From contig CM042152.1 in the NCBI GenBank assembly GCA_023376005.1, positions 88,467,465-88,531,464 of the forward strand: DNA of 64,000 nucleotides, in the 5' to 3' direction. The notes below the pieces were generated by a model, which had not been told where the DNA came from, did no database searches, and saw nothing but the letters and a program-made list of their open reading frames with translations. Numbering within the stretch: the stretch's first letter is position 1; the number at the start of each line of letters is the position of its first letter. Position numbers and translations under genes: made by a program. Source of the stretch: Doryteuthis pealeii. Lineage: Eukaryota; Mollusca; Cephalopoda; Myopsida; Loliginidae. Below are positions 1 through 10,898 of this stretch, piece by piece.

Positions 1-399
1 AGAATGATACAAAAACAAGTACAAAAATCTGTGAAATCTATATTGTTTGTTACAAGTGAATTTACTTATTTAGCTGTGCCTAGCATAGGACTTCACTCTT
101 GGAGTCCCAAAATTATTTTAGAGTTGTAAATTTATTGGAGAGACAGACTTACTAAACATAATACTACAGTAGCTGACTGATTAATTCTAACAAACATATT
201 AACCTCTCTTGGGTTCTATTATATCTAGAGGTTAGGGAATCATGTTTACTGTATTTCATACTTACAATATTTGTGAAGTTTTTTCTTAAGGGTTTTTTTG
301 TTACATGGTCCTATCAAATGCAAATATTTTTTAAACAGATCTTATTTGACCAATAGGTGGGACCCTAATAGATACTACCATTCTATGTCAGAGTTGCCC
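1..399. other. no gene recognised; degraded repeat at its end
   Basis: AT-rich sequence with no convincing exon. About 345-410 resembles the reverse complement of the D repeat best seen at 51200-51560 (words such as gggaccctaatag and gggagtaattg). Nothing else is recognised. Confidence 0.4.
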
Positions 400-585
400 T
401 GGGAGTAATTGTAACAGTATTGTAGGACTATTTCTTTAGCTAGGGTTATGAGGAGGTTTCCTACCTTTGCCAAGGGTGTAAGTTTGAAAGAGAATGTAAT
501 AACTTGACTGGATTGCAAACTCGCTTACTATGTTAAAGTCCAGTGTGTTAGCCACTATATCACAGGAGCTTCCCTATTCAAATAC
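400..585 (-). mobile_element. tRNA-derived SINE, family E (degraded)
   Basis: Read on the minus strand, a tRNA-like head with gatatagtggctaaca (A-box-like) is followed by a gagtttgcaatcc B-box-like word and a body with acccttggcaaaggta. The same layout recurs in the 6085-6260 copy and at 22550-22728. Diverged and probably inactive. Confidence 0.5.
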
Positions 586-636
586 AAGGTGTGTGTGCGC
601 TATTTTTGAAAAGTGAATACAAAGAAAACAAATTCA

Positions 637-820
637 GGAGCTTTCTTTTCGTAATCGGGAGCCATCACTGAACTTTGAACCTAAACTAACTTAGAAAAAT
701 AATTAACACAACTCCTACCAGCTATGGTTAGTGGAATGAGAACAGGATACCCCCGTGGACTAAATAAAGGGTTAGGTTCAAAGTTCCGTGATGGCTCCCA
801 ATTACAACAAGAAAGCTCCC
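637..820. mobile_element. foldback/MITE-like inverted repeat, about 50-bp arms
   Basis: Positions 637-688 and 771-820 are imperfect reverse complements sharing words such as gggagccatcac and aactttgaacctaa. They enclose an 82-bp spacer. This is typical of a non-autonomous foldback element. No target-site duplication was identified. Confidence 0.6.
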
Positions 821-856
821 AAGTTCGAAAAGAAGGTTCCCGAGTCTGACAAGAAA
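794..856 (+). repeat. three 21-bp tandem units, in frame
   Basis: Units 794-814, 815-835 and 836-856 each begin g(c/t)tccc and end in an AAGAAA-like run. Translated on plus, each gives a seven-residue (A/V)P....KK unit. The first unit overlaps the right arm of the neighbouring foldback repeat, so this is probably repeat structure and not a gene. Confidence 0.55.
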
Positions 857-1084
857 TACCTGAAGAAGGCTGGAGGGCATATCGACCGAAACGTTGTACA
901 AATAAAAATGAAGATGGGGACAATAGTCCAAATAACACAGATAATACTAATCTTCAAGCCTCATCTCAAACATTCAGAGAAATAGTAAAGAAAACAAACT
1001 TTAAAAAATGCTAGAAACTTGAGAACAGTTGCTTTTAACAAGATCAGTTTTATTTTTCATTCTTCTCAAATTATTTTGATCAGT

Positions 1085-1182
1085 GTCAACATAATGTTAA
1101 CATATGTTAACATATTAATGTATGTTAACATATGTATGTTAATGTAGTGGAAATGTGATACCTGTGTTAATGTACGTTAACA
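1085..1182. repeat. degenerate gttaacatatgttaac tandem repeat
   Basis: The motif gttaacatatgttaac and variants such as atgtatgttaac recur many times. The motif is itself palindromic. It sits just 5' of the Helitron-like element at 1183. Confidence 0.6.
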
Positions 1183-1571
1183 TCTATACATATATAAAGG
1201 GCAGTTGTGTGTATATGTATGTCCGGAGGAAACTTCGAAAATAAAACAATTAATGACAAAGTAAATATATATACACATTAAATATCACCAGGGCTTGGTT
1301 TTTGAGCAAAAATAATGAAGATTTGATTTATATTCGTGAAGATAATTAAAAAAATTAAATTTAAGTGATAACAATATGGATCTTTTTTGTTGCATTTAGT
1401 ATTTTAAATTTTTTTCTTTTCAGAGTGACTGGATCAAGGCAAGGTCTTTTTTATATTTAATGGGGCCTCCTGCAAGGATTCAACCCATGATTCAACAATA
1501 ATGGATCTGCAAGACAACCTTTTTTACCCCCCCCCTCCTCTACCTAGGCAACGCTGGGTAGCCGCTTCTAG
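1183..1571 (+). mobile_element. Helitron-like non-autonomous element (389 bp)
   Basis: It begins TCTATACATATATAAAGGG and ends with a CTAG terminus preceded by a hairpin-prone stretch (ctaggcaacgctgggtag). It lies between host A (1182) and T (1572). A 5' TC, a subterminal 3' hairpin, a CTRR end and A^T insertion are the known Helitron hallmarks. A minus-strand relative lies at 27013-27215. No Rep/helicase coding is visible. Confidence 0.65.
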
Positions 1572-1646
1572 TATGTTAATAAAAGTAATCAGTTTATCTT
1601 TACTGTTTCAGTTTTATCTTTGTTAAACATAAGAAGAAAGATGGGT

Positions 1647-3095
1647 ATTGAATAACTGAGCAGATAATAACTGGTCTCATATGAGTTTAGATCCACAATC
1701 TTTGGTGGGGAGGGGATAGCTGGGTGGTGTCAAAAAGAGCATCAAACACAGAAACAATGAAGCAGTGAAGATTATACTTCAATTTCAAACTTGTTTGTGC
1801 CAAATAAGATTTTCAACTTCTAATGCAGACCAAAATAAAATCTAAAAATAAGTATTACAATAAACTTAATGTAGACATGAGACTGATTATTTTCCTTGAT
1901 TATGTTCAACGTCATAATTTTCTAAAAAGAAAATTCTCTAAATACCAAAAAATAGGAAATTTCTTAGAATTTTCTTCTATGAAATTATGACTTAATAATC
2001 TAGGAAAGTAATAATTTCTTATGTGTGTCTAAGCCATTGACATTTCATTAAAATTTGTGGCAATAATAAAAGATGGTTCAGTTATTTTTATTTCCCGTTT
2101 TATTGTTTGTTTTTTTTGGGAGGGGGTCCTTTTTTGTCCAATACTGTATATAATATATTTAAGCATCAATTGTTCTTGTAGACATGTTTTTATAAAAAAT
2201 AACAGGTAATTTAAGTCTATCAAACTTTTGATAAATTTCTTTTGTTTCCATATTAAATTACTGAGAATAGGATCAGAATTATGTAAGAATTGTTCTAAGT
2301 TTGTAAGATTCAGAAAATGTATATATTCTAAATACTTTTGACTGTGATCAACCATTGTTAAAAAATTGATTGAAATATTCAATTTTATTTTAATAAGTGT
2401 CCCAATTTTATTTCCCTGCAGAAATTTATATTAAATGAATAGATTTTCCAATCATTACTGTTTAAGTTTTCTGGAAGTTTTCACTTTACAGTGCAAATTG
2501 TTGCCATTTATACAATTGTTTAATTTACAGTTCAAGTGTTCATCCTTTCAAAGAATGATAAAAAAAAGGTGTTTTTTTATTTCTATATTTAAATTTTCAA
2601 ACGAGTAGCAAAATTAGTTTCAAGTTTGCATTCTCTGGCTATTCCTGAGATGATGAACTTTCTATATATATCTGCACCCCCCAATAAATATCATGGGCTA
2701 AAAATAGTGAAATATATATTATAGGAATATAAACCAGCTTCAGATTGAGTGCTGTCTCAATTTTTAAGGCGGAATCCATTTTGACAGACAAATCATCATC
2801 GCCCCAAAAGCTTGTGAATATTCATTGAATAAAAAAACAAAATCCTTCCCGAGACAATGTCAAAAGTTGAATTCTGGGGTTCTTCATGAATGTGTGGGAC
2901 AGGTCAAGTAGACTTTCTGGTCACATGATTACAAGTCCCAATGGCTGGCCAGTCTTTATTGATTGTGTTTGCTAATCAATAGACAACGATTCCTAATGAT
3001 AGTAAATCAGGCTATTATTTTGTAATCAGTAGTATTTATTTGTCGTCATAGTTATCTGTCGATTTTTTATCCTCATTTCTACCAACATAGTTTTG

Positions 3096-3102
<7 letters not shown>
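1647..3102. other. no gene recognised
   Basis: AT-rich sequence. A 117-codon open frame on the minus strand (2029-2382) has a lysine-rich, low-complexity translation with no family signature. Its mirror copy near 20000 is broken by indels. I do not call it a gene. Confidence 0.4.

Positions 3103-3140
<38 letters not shown>
3103..3140. repeat. (TA)n microsatellite
   Basis: Uninterrupted TA dinucleotides directly before the TA target site of the Tc1-like element at 3151. Confidence 0.9.
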
Positions 3141-3144
<4 letters not shown>

Positions 3145-3261
3145 CATATACAGTGGAAGAAAAAAGTATTTGGACAATTGCAAGATATTTAATATGCTTT
3201 TTATGTCTACATGGATGATTGTCTATCTTAATATAGATTTTATATCTATTTTATCCTTGTA

Positions 3262-3665
3262 TCATAATGGATTAGCTCAGTCGGTAGAGCATCCACTTGG
3301 GAATTGCAAGGTTCCAGGTTTGATACCAGTCCTTGCCAACTCAGTGCACAGCTTGGGTTGAGAATTTTGGCATATAAGGCATGTGTTAAAAGCCCACTCC
3401 TTATAGACTCACCAAGAACCATGTGACCAACCTATTGGCCAGTCACTGGCAATGCTCTGCTGCTGATATTGTTATTTATACCAGCTGTTCTTGTCATACC
3501 TACGCACAATGCTTTGAACCTTCATGGACGACGGAACATAGGATTATATCACTGGACCTTTGACACAACGTAGGATTCCATAACTCAGGACTTATTCACT
3601 TACCAAAGGATTCCATAGCTCAGGAGTTACTTACTTTAAGTCCTTTTCAACTGGCCAAGGATGGC
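3262..3665 (+). mobile_element. tRNA-derived SINE, family A, long-body variant
   Basis: A-box region ttagctcagtcggtagagc and B-box-like ggttccaggtttgatac form a tRNA-like head. The body contains actcaccaagaaccatgtg and ends near ttttcaactggccaagg. The same body without a head recurs at 38190-38412, which defines a second 3' body attached to the family A head. Confidence 0.7.
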
Positions 3666-3704
3666 GGTCAGAAATTTAACAGGTTATGGGCCCAGCACGC
3701 TCCC

Positions 3705-3862
3705 ACTGTAATGTAATCCATGTGGTAAAGCATCTCGTAGCTGACGGTAGGTTTGGCACTCCAACTCAGCAAAAACAATCTCTCTGGTCTAGCACTAATG
3801 AAAAGGGGATAGACTCTTTTGCTGTTTGGTTGATATCGACAATAGTCCACTCCACTTACTAC
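3705..3862 (+). mobile_element. SINE family A body fragment, head missing
   Basis: Contains the standard A body (gacggtaggtttggcact, ctggtctagcactaatg, ggggatagactc) without a tRNA head. It lies tail-to-tail with the minus-strand copy that follows. Confidence 0.6.
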
Positions 3863-3893
3863 TATATGTTTAGAAATTAATTTTATATCAAAA

Positions 3894-4133
3894 TAAGTAA
3901 AGTTGGCAGGGTGGCCTAATGTCAGTATCAGCCATATAGTGAGGGAGTCTATCCCCTCTTCACTAGCACTAGACCAAGGAGATTATTTTAGCATCTGAGG
4001 TGGAGCGATGCACCTCCTTACTTTACCATACTTTGTGCTACTCATATGCTGAGTTTACAAAGGCCGGCATTGAACCAGGAACCTTGTGATTTCTAGGCTG
4101 ACGCTCTACCGACTGAGCTAAACTGGCCCTAAA
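3894..4133 (-). mobile_element. tRNA-derived SINE, family A (near full length)
   Basis: On the minus strand it starts gggccagtttagctcagtcg, with A box (tagctcagtcggtagagc) and a B-box-like region, then a body with cacctcagatgc and ctagtgctagtgaagagg, ending in aactttactta. The RNA polymerase III promoter layout is visible. Its mirror copy is at 18150-18392. Confidence 0.75.
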
Positions 4134-4432
4134 TTGAAAATCAATGTAAGCATCAGAATTATATTAAATAAATATTTTGCAAGCATTCAAATACTTCTTT
4201 TCTCACACTGTACGCATAAGCAATTTTTCCAGACAAAAAATATATATATATATACACACACATGCTTCAAAAATCAATTTGCCGGTGATTGTTTTGCTAT
4301 TTGATGGAAAAAAAAGTGGTTTTATTTTCAACCATATAGATCACCTCTATATTTTCATTTTGTTATCATCATTACTTACTCAAATATTTCCAGGCAGATG
4401 GATTGAATGAAGAAGCTGTATTTAATGCACTC

Positions 4433-4446
4433 TGCATTTGTCAGAT

Positions 4447-4490
<44 letters not shown>

Positions 4491-4640
4491 CCTCTCGATT
4501 TCTACTTGAGACCTTAAACACCTTATACACTTGTACAAACACTGGCCCTGCATTTGCCAGATTAAATAATGATAATAATAATAATCAATATATTACTAGA
4601 GTTATTCTTATCCTTATATATATATATATATATATATAAA
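4433..4640. repeat. (AAT)n microsatellites and (TA)n tract
   Basis: (AAT)n at about 4450-4490 and again near 4565-4584. Each is preceded by a near-identical word (ctgcatttg then cagattraataat), so the flank was duplicated with the microsatellite. A (TA)n tract follows at 4615-4638. Confidence 0.8.
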
Positions 4641-4831
4641 ATCATCACAAGATTTATATTAGATCAATACACAGATTGCTTTGGTTGAGTAATGGGATAA
4701 TTATGTAATAAGATTTTTGAAATAGTAAGTGTGGTTGGTCTGTAAAAATTCTTCTATCTTATCAGATTATATTGGTACATGTGTAAGTTATATTCTTTCT
4801 TTATTTGTTTCTTACAGTAACGATCTAACAG

Positions 4832-5666
4832 ATCACTCAATAAGTCCCGGACCTGACATATAGATGGCACCACTAATAAAAAATCCATATGATTTTTATA
4901 AAGTACTAACCTTCAAATAGCATGTGTCAAAATTTGAGCCCAATCGGATTATTAGTTTACAAATTACAGTTGTATAAGTGAAGCTACTGTTGCCAATTTT
5001 CAAAACAATGAATTTTGTGTGTTGATAAAGCATTACTTTCCAATGGTAAAAATACTGTTCAAACAAAGCAATGGTTTGATAACTGTTATTTAGACTCTGC
5101 TCCATCGGAAACAATGGTTAAGAGGTGCTATGCTGACTTTAAACGTGGTCATACAGATACAAATGATGCTGAACACTCAGGTCGCCCAAATTCGGCACCA
5201 AAACACTCCACAAACTCGTTTTGTCCAATTGTGAATTGAAGTTGCATGAGATAGTAGAGAAGTTGGAGATATCAGAAGGCAGTGTATTCACCATTTTGCA
5301 TGAACATTTGTCAATGAGAAAGCTATGTTCAAAGTGGATGTCGCATTTGCTCACAGTTGATAAAAACAACAACACATCGACGATTCAGAGCATTGTTTGC
5401 AACTGTTTCAATCTGGCCCCCAGTGACTACTGGCTGATTGCAAACCTCAAAAGAATGCTCCAGGGAAAGAGATTTGGCTCCAATAAAGAAATGACATTGG
5501 AAACTGGGGATATTTTGAAGACAAATCGTTCTACAAAAAATGCATAGAATTGTTAGAGAAGAATTGGAATCAGTGTATCACCCTAGAAGGAGACTATGTT
5601 GAGAAATAAAGTCGAATTTTGTCTAAAAGTTGTTTTATTAGTTGGGCCCAGGACTTATTGAGTGAT
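4832..5666 (+). mobile_element. mariner transposon, internally deleted (835 bp)
   Basis: Terminal inverted repeats atcactcaataagtcc(c)gg at 4832 and the complementary end at 5666. The interior encodes decayed transposase. An N-terminal helix-turn-helix region (about 5015-5215) has WFDNCY..SAPSETMVKR and DFKRG.....EHSGRP. A second piece (about 5221-5600) has KLHEIVEKL.IS.GSV and LAPSDYWL, the mariner third-catalytic-Asp region. The stretch between TVDK and LAPSDY is largely absent, so most of the DDE core is lost. At 835 bp against roughly 1.3 kb for an intact mariner, it cannot be autonomous. Confidence 0.8.
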
Positions 5667-6074
5667 GTGTTATATGTTAGAAAATGTTCATTATATTTGC
5701 ATTATTGTGGGTCATTCAATATATAAGGTGAATTTTGCCTCAGGAGTTCGTAATAGGATGCACTGTTTACAGTTGCACTTTTTTCAAGGAAATCAATAGT
5801 AATGGGTTTATTTCACAGCCCTAAAGACAGTCAGCATGGCTTTCTTTACTGATCACTGTACCAAGAGCTTTTTCTTTATTGGGGAGTCAGTGTGTTTCCA
5901 CTCTTTGTTTGATGACATATTGATATAATGAATATGTAAATACCTGGGTCTCACTATAATTGGACAGTTCATGTATAATAGTCGACACTGTGTTGGTCAA
6001 GTACCTACAAGCTAACTTACTTGCTTGACTGCGATAATATACCAAATACGAACTTCAGAATATATCCCTTAACC
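5667..6074. other. no gene recognised
   Basis: Non-coding AT-rich sequence following the mariner right terminus. No motif identified. Confidence 0.35.
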
Positions 6075-6084
6075 CGGATATATC

Positions 6085-6260
6085 ACATATCAATCTTCAT
6101 GGGATATTTAATGCCAAAGCCATCCTTTTATAATAAACAGTACTGGTACTAATTAATCTATAGCTGGGGGATAAAAGGGTTCATATCTTTCCTAATAACA
6201 TGAACTGAAGTTGAAACTTGCTTACTAGCATGTTTACTGACATTTAATGGACACAAATAC
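6085..6260 (-). mobile_element. tRNA-derived SINE, family E
   Basis: Minus-strand body with cccccagctatagattaatt, then ggatggctttggcattaaa and a cccatgaagattgatatg tail. Related to 400-585, 10580-10720 and 22550-22728. The tail word (cattaaataacccatgagg...gatatgcc) is shared by several repeats in the window. Confidence 0.55.
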
Positions 6261-6645
6261 CAACAACGTCTGGTGGTATTATAATGTACTTCTGGATTAG
6301 TAATTGTAGTGGGATTTTAAGGGTCAAATTAACAAATGTAGGAAAATGTATTAACAAAAGAGTAGACAATTTCAGTATAGAGAAGTGGGGATAGACTTGC
6401 ATTGGCTTACTCTCCAAGCCATAATTGTCCTGTTACTTATAGTACCGTGTAGTCTATAGGGCAGTAATAATGATGTTTTGGAATCCATTGTCCTCATTTC
6501 TTAGTGACATAACTATTGTTCCTTTTTGGCAGCATATATATCACAGTTACCATTATATCCACCAAGCAAATAAGTATAAAATCTTATTTACTTCTGGATT
6601 TTTCCCAAAACCGATTAAAAAGGGTTCAATATAAAGAGCTAAATA

Positions 6646-6759
6646 GACAATTAAAATTGAATGGTTTAAAAACTACCAACTTAAGTTTGTCGCAGTAGTG
6701 TGAATCCAAAGATTTGTGAAACTTAAGTCGGTAGTTTTTAAACCATTCGATTTTAATTG

Positions 6760-6761
<2 letters not shown>
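6646..6761. mobile_element. foldback MITE with 43-bp arms
   Basis: Arms 6646-6688 and 6719-6761 are near-perfect reverse complements, with gacaattaaaattgaatgg at the outside and cttaag at the inside, around a 30-nt loop. A (TA)n tract (6763-6809) abuts the right end. A mirrored copy lies near 15355-15470. Confidence 0.75.

Positions 6762-6762
<1 letters not shown>

Positions 6763-6809
<47 letters not shown>
6763..6809. repeat. (TA)n microsatellite
   Basis: About 47 nt of alternating TA immediately after the foldback element. Confidence 0.9.
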
Positions 6810-6811
<2 letters not shown>

Positions 6812-7049
6812 CTCTGTATATATTCATTAGTTATTATACATGTAGCTCTCTTAGGGATTTGTAAAAATCCTTGTATAAATCTATAAATTTGCATCAACAC
6901 AAGCATGCCTTGTGGATGTACAGATGATACTGATGATCCCCAATAGAATTATCCCCTACATACCAGTCTACAGTGAATCCGACGGTATGTAGTTGGATTT
7001 AAACTGTGTTTTTTCTTGTATTATATATATATATATATATATATGGGTT

Positions 7050-7790
7050 GCAACAAAACTGGCTCCTCTATCAGGCTTACTTAATGGAGGAGGGTAGCTA
7101 GACACCTACCAGGAAGAAAAAGAAGACCTATAAAAAAAGTGGATGAAACTGGAGTATGGTAATTGTTTGAACATTCTAAACAGAGTATCAATTCTATTGT
7201 TTAAAAACAAAAACTGAAAAGGGACTCTGGATGACAGAAACAGTAGAATATATTTTTTTTTTCTCTTGGGGGCCAAAGAAAACCTGTGAAATTCTCTCAT
7301 CTGGTTTCTTTCTTTAATGAGATCAATGAACAGAAACAGTGGAGATTAGGCTGGAAGTTTAATCCACTGATTATATTATCTGCAAATGAGGTTGCATCAC
7401 TGAGGCAAATTACTTTGAAGAGCAGAAACGAAAAGACAGAGAAGAAAAAAAAGTAATAATTGAAAATAAAGAGAGATAATAAGTAAAGTGAAGCTAGAAA
7501 TTAAGTTAGTCTATAAAAGACTTTGCATTTGTGGTGAGTGCATTTGTACTAAAAGGGAGATAACAAAAAAAAAAGTGTCCTTTCTCAAGAATAGGATGGC
7601 AATATGAGGATATTGACATTGTGTCTATGATGATAGGGTTGGGAAGAATGTTGTTAGGGTAAAAGTTGTCAAATTAAAGCCCTCATCCTCATTTCATAAA
7701 GATAATATTGACAAAAAACAAATATGATCAAGTACAAGGTCTCTCAAACTATATTTCATATACATGGCAATAGCATAATCTTTATAGATC
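7050..7790. other. no gene recognised
   Basis: A-rich stretch with short open frames lacking any family signature. A purine-rich block lies at about 7420-7500. It is repeated in reverse complement in the right arm, so its short frames are not independent evidence for genes. Confidence 0.35.
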
Positions 7791-7794
7791 ATTG

Positions 7795-8225
7795 CCGTCC
7801 CTCACAATCCCACAACTCCACCACCAGAACCCTTCCTTGCATGAGCCCTCAAATGACTCATCAAACCTGCTGCAGATCTACAAAGTTTGACGCAAATATG
7901 ACATTGAAAAGACTTCTTCCCCGTTGAATGAGATGATTCAGATGAATCAGATGAGTCAGATGATAAAATTTGATGCTTATGCACCACCATATGTCTCTTA
8001 AGACCAGAAGCCAACTTACAGACCTTGCACATATAGCACAAGACACATTATTTACTCCTGGAATCTGCATGGATTGACCCAGGTGAGATTTTCCTATGAT
8101 TGACATAGCCAGCCTCGAAAGCAAAACTCGACCACATGTCAGACACTTCCAACCCTCCATGCTCTCTCCAATATGACAGGTGTAACCCTTTCGAAGTTGA
8201 CGCTTTAGGTTTTTATATTTCATAT
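7795..8225 (-). pseudogene. zinc-finger segment of a LINE-like ORF, frameshifted
   Basis: Minus-strand translation shows a linker (LKRQLRKGYTCHIGESMEGW) and CLTCGRV, a first partial finger, then two C2H2 fingers: C-x2-C-x11-H-x3-H (CYMC...LKRHMVVH) and C-x2-C-x12-H-x3-H (CHIC...LMSHLRAH), separated by a serine/aspartate-rich linker. At least one frameshift separates the upstream and downstream parts. A diverged second copy at 32460-33055 with the same fingers indicates a repeat family, not a host gene. Attribution to a non-LTR retrotransposon is inference from family resemblance. Confidence 0.6.
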
Positions 8226-8289
8226 ATATACATAGGTTTTTATATTATTATTAGGTTTTTATATTTCATATATATACATACATACATAT

Positions 8290-8619
8290 ATATGAGAAGA
8301 AAATATTTTAAAAATATAACAAACACAGGATGTTATGATTAGGGGAAACAATTTTTAGTGTCAATACTTAAGCATTTCGGTATATTATACCATCTTCAGG
8401 ACACTGTTAAGTAATGTTTATGTGAGGGACAAAATGAAAGATGTTAAGTGTATAGTGAATGTGTGAATATGATGTTATTAACCGTTAATTTTTATATGCA
8501 CGTTTAATTAACTAATTAATTAACGGTTAATAGCATCATATTCACACAATCACTATAAATTGTTTCCTGATCATAACATCCTGTGTTTGATATATTTTCA
8601 AAACCTTTTCTTCTCATAT
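8290..8619. mobile_element. foldback MITE with about 70-bp TIRs and an inner hairpin
   Basis: Outer arms 8290-8361 and about 8556-8619 match in reverse complement (atatgagaagaaaa, acaaacacaggatgttatga, gaaacaattt). An inner pair at 8460-8493 and 8516-8547 (gaatatgatgttattaacc) forms a second hairpin. About 100 bp on the left side is unpaired. No coding capacity. Confidence 0.75.
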
Positions 8620-8679
8620 TGTCAGATTAATTTCCTCGCCGTATTTATACATATATATATATATATATATGTCAGAACA

Positions 8680-9622
8680 TATCAAATTATTCTGCATGGC
8701 CTTAATGTAACTCAGTAGATAATTAGAAAAGACACAAGTGTACATGTGTAAACAGTCACTCTCCTATGAGGTTACTCAGTCAGTAGTGAGACACCATTAA
8801 ATGAGATTGTATACTGTCTAGCCACCACATTCACAAATACCAAATGAATAGACTAGTAAAGTTTTGTTTATTTTTTTGGCAAAATATCACATTACCCAAT
8901 TCTGTCAGCCCTCCTACAGACTTATTTCCCTGCAGATTCTGGCTTTTCTCAAAGCTAAAATCATCACTGAAACACGGTGGAAGAGAATATGATGATAATA
9001 AATCCTGTAATTACTTTTTTTCAGACTGTTTTGAAAAAAAGGGATGCTGGGATATATGTGGAAGAGTGTCAGAAAAATTATAGTTGAATTATCTCCCCCT
9101 GCCGCCAGAGGGCGAATCACCAATATATGATATTGGCACCAAAATTAAACCCATGACAAAATCACTTATCCTATAAGCTTTCACCAGGTGAGAACATTTT
9201 TCAAGGGCTCCCTATACCTGTCAGCAGTGAGTAGAATAGTATTCTAGTGCTCATCTTTTTTGTCAAACAGCGAGTGGTTCATCCAGTGCAACCTTCAGCG
9301 CAACCCTCAGCAAGATATGTCTGGCCAGCAAATGCCACAAATTTGTAACCCTTTTTGTACCCTTTTGAATATATGTTTCTTTATTTTCAAATGTTGTTAT
9401 CGTCTTCTTTCATCCAAAATTACTTGCTTATCACCAGGGAATTTTAAGAGTCCCGAATACCTTTTTTCTCTTAAGAGTCCACATTTTCCAGAACTCTATG
9501 AGTTTGGATTAAAGTGTAGTATCTGATCATATCTCTCATTAAGGTTCTTAACTTTAAAAAAAGATTAGACCCCTTAGGGTCATGCAAATAAGATGAACCT
9601 TGTCTTAGGAAGTCCAATCCTG
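8680..9622. other. no gene recognised; unclassified repeat
   Basis: Present also in the right arm, and its 3' part (from about 9346) also at the window end. Contains a CTCF-like word (gccgccagagggcg, 9101-9114) discussed under findings. No open frame with a recognisable family. Confidence 0.35.
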
Positions 9623-10011
9623 TGTCAGCAACTTTTTTTATTGTATTGTGGGATTATCTGCCTTAGTTGGCTGGAAGAGTTGTCTTCCCTCGTGTTTCTG
9701 TTTTTTTTCTACCAGGCATCTTGCCTATTTAAGTAAGGCAAGAGCAAGATTTTAACACCTTTTTCTTCTCCGGGACTTGACAACTGATGGGTTAGGACAG
9801 TTTTCTACACCCTACTTGTGTGGGGGAAAACCCCCACACAGGCAATGTAGTAAGTGACTTTAGCTTATGGCTCTCCATACCTTTTGTATCTTATCCCTTT
9901 TCTATGTACGTATATACTACTATGTATCTTGTTTCATGTATATGTTATTTCATGTCTTAAATGCTTCTCCACATGCTGTCCTTGTATTAAAATCCATTGT
10001 TATATTTAACA
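9623..10011 (+). mobile_element. LTR-like repeat (389 bp)
   Basis: Starts TGTCAGCAAC and ends ...ttatatttaaca. It contains a gaagagttgtcttccct block, a short hairpin around cttgtgtggggg, and an attaaa polyadenylation-like signal near the end. A related element at about 42437-42842 has the same order of blocks. TG...CA ends and a 3' polyadenylation signal suggest an LTR. No flanking 5-bp duplication was seen, so it may be one LTR of a larger lost element. Copies at 11896-12283 (-) and 63314-63715 (-) belong to the duplicated unit. Confidence 0.5.
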
Positions 10012-10329
10012 CTCTTGGTCGGAGTTGTTGTTCAACCAACAATTTAATTGATATTATAACTTTGAACCCAACAGTACGATAAAGTCAACTGAGGAATTCT
10101 CAGCATTTCCATGCATATGTATGCTGAGACCCCTTCTTAAACTGGCCATATGTATATACTACACCTGAGGTTATGAAGTTAAATATTGACATTTACTGTG
10201 ATGTTATTAAAATGATGGCATTCTGATATATTGAAATCCTTTTCAATTCAACAACAGATTATTAAAAAAAAAAGGTTTGGTGTAATATACTTGGCTATCA
10301 TCAGTTACTACTATGAATCAATTCACTAC

Positions 10330-10369
<40 letters not shown>

Positions 10370-10898
10370 ATGCCCAATATAATTTATAGTGTTAATACTC
10401 ATTTGAAAAAGATCTTGAGACTTGTGTAGGGAAGATCCATTTTCCTAAAGCTAACATTAACAATTCTTTATTACTAAGTTTGATTAAAAATAATTATTCA
10501 TATCCAGTGTCAAGATTTGAACTTTAGACCTCATGGCTGACTTTTAATTCTAGTTTGTTTACTTTTGGTTACTTTGTTTAAAGGCTACAATTTTCATGGG
10601 TTATTTAATGCCAAAGCCATACTTCTTAATAGTTTGTGGTACTATTTAACTCTTAACGTCCTATACCACCTTATTCCACCCGTCCAGAACTCACATTTCA
10701 TTTTCCTAACTACCCCAAATGAAGCCTTTGTTTAAATGTAATATAAACATATTTAAAAGTCTTTAAGTTAAGGAAATAACAGGTAATTTAATGAAATAGC
10801 CATTTTTACCCTTTTGGATAAATGGTTATAGGAATTGGGCTGTGACTTTAGAAAATTTCAACAGAAATGTTTTGCCATAGCTTTGCTGAACGGTTTCA
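10012..10898. repeat. (CT)n tract and SINE-E-like sequence near the palindrome centre
   Basis: A (CT)n microsatellite lies at about 10332-10367. About 10580-10720 carries a minus-strand family E tail (catgggttatttaatgcc). No coding sequence recognised. Confidence 0.5.

Larger units (their letters stand above)
3151..4210. mobile_element. Tc1/mariner-type TIR element carrying SINEs
   Basis: The left end CAGTGGAAGAAAAAAGTAT (3151) and right end ...CTTCTTTTCTCACACTG (to 4210) are imperfect inverted repeats of about 50 bp, each flanked by TA. The CAGTG start and AAAGTATTTGG word are characteristic of Tc1/mariner termini. No transposase is recognisable inside. The interior is filled by SINE-A material in both orientations, so this looks like a non-autonomous element that received SINE insertions. 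A mirrored copy occupies about 18070-19122. Confidence 0.6.
1646..10898 (+). repeat. left arm of a very large inverted repeat
   Basis: This segment is matched in reverse complement by 11011-20643. The outer ends match (tattgaataactgagcag at 1646 against ctgctcagttattcaata ending at 20643), as do the inner ends (ctgaacggtttca at 10886-10898 against tgaaaccgttcag at 11011-11023). Element order is mirrored throughout. This arm has fewer obvious indel scars than the right arm. It contains the features listed separately between 3103 and 10898. Confidence 0.9.

Noticed and set aside
2029..2382. 117-codon minus frame
   Set aside because: Low-complexity lysine/isoleucine-rich translation in AT-rich DNA. 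Broken by indels in the mirror copy and without motifs.
3262..3335. Functional tRNA gene (tagctcagtcggtagagc)
   Set aside because: The A and B boxes are intact, but the sequence continues into a SINE body repeated many times and does not close as a cloverleaf.
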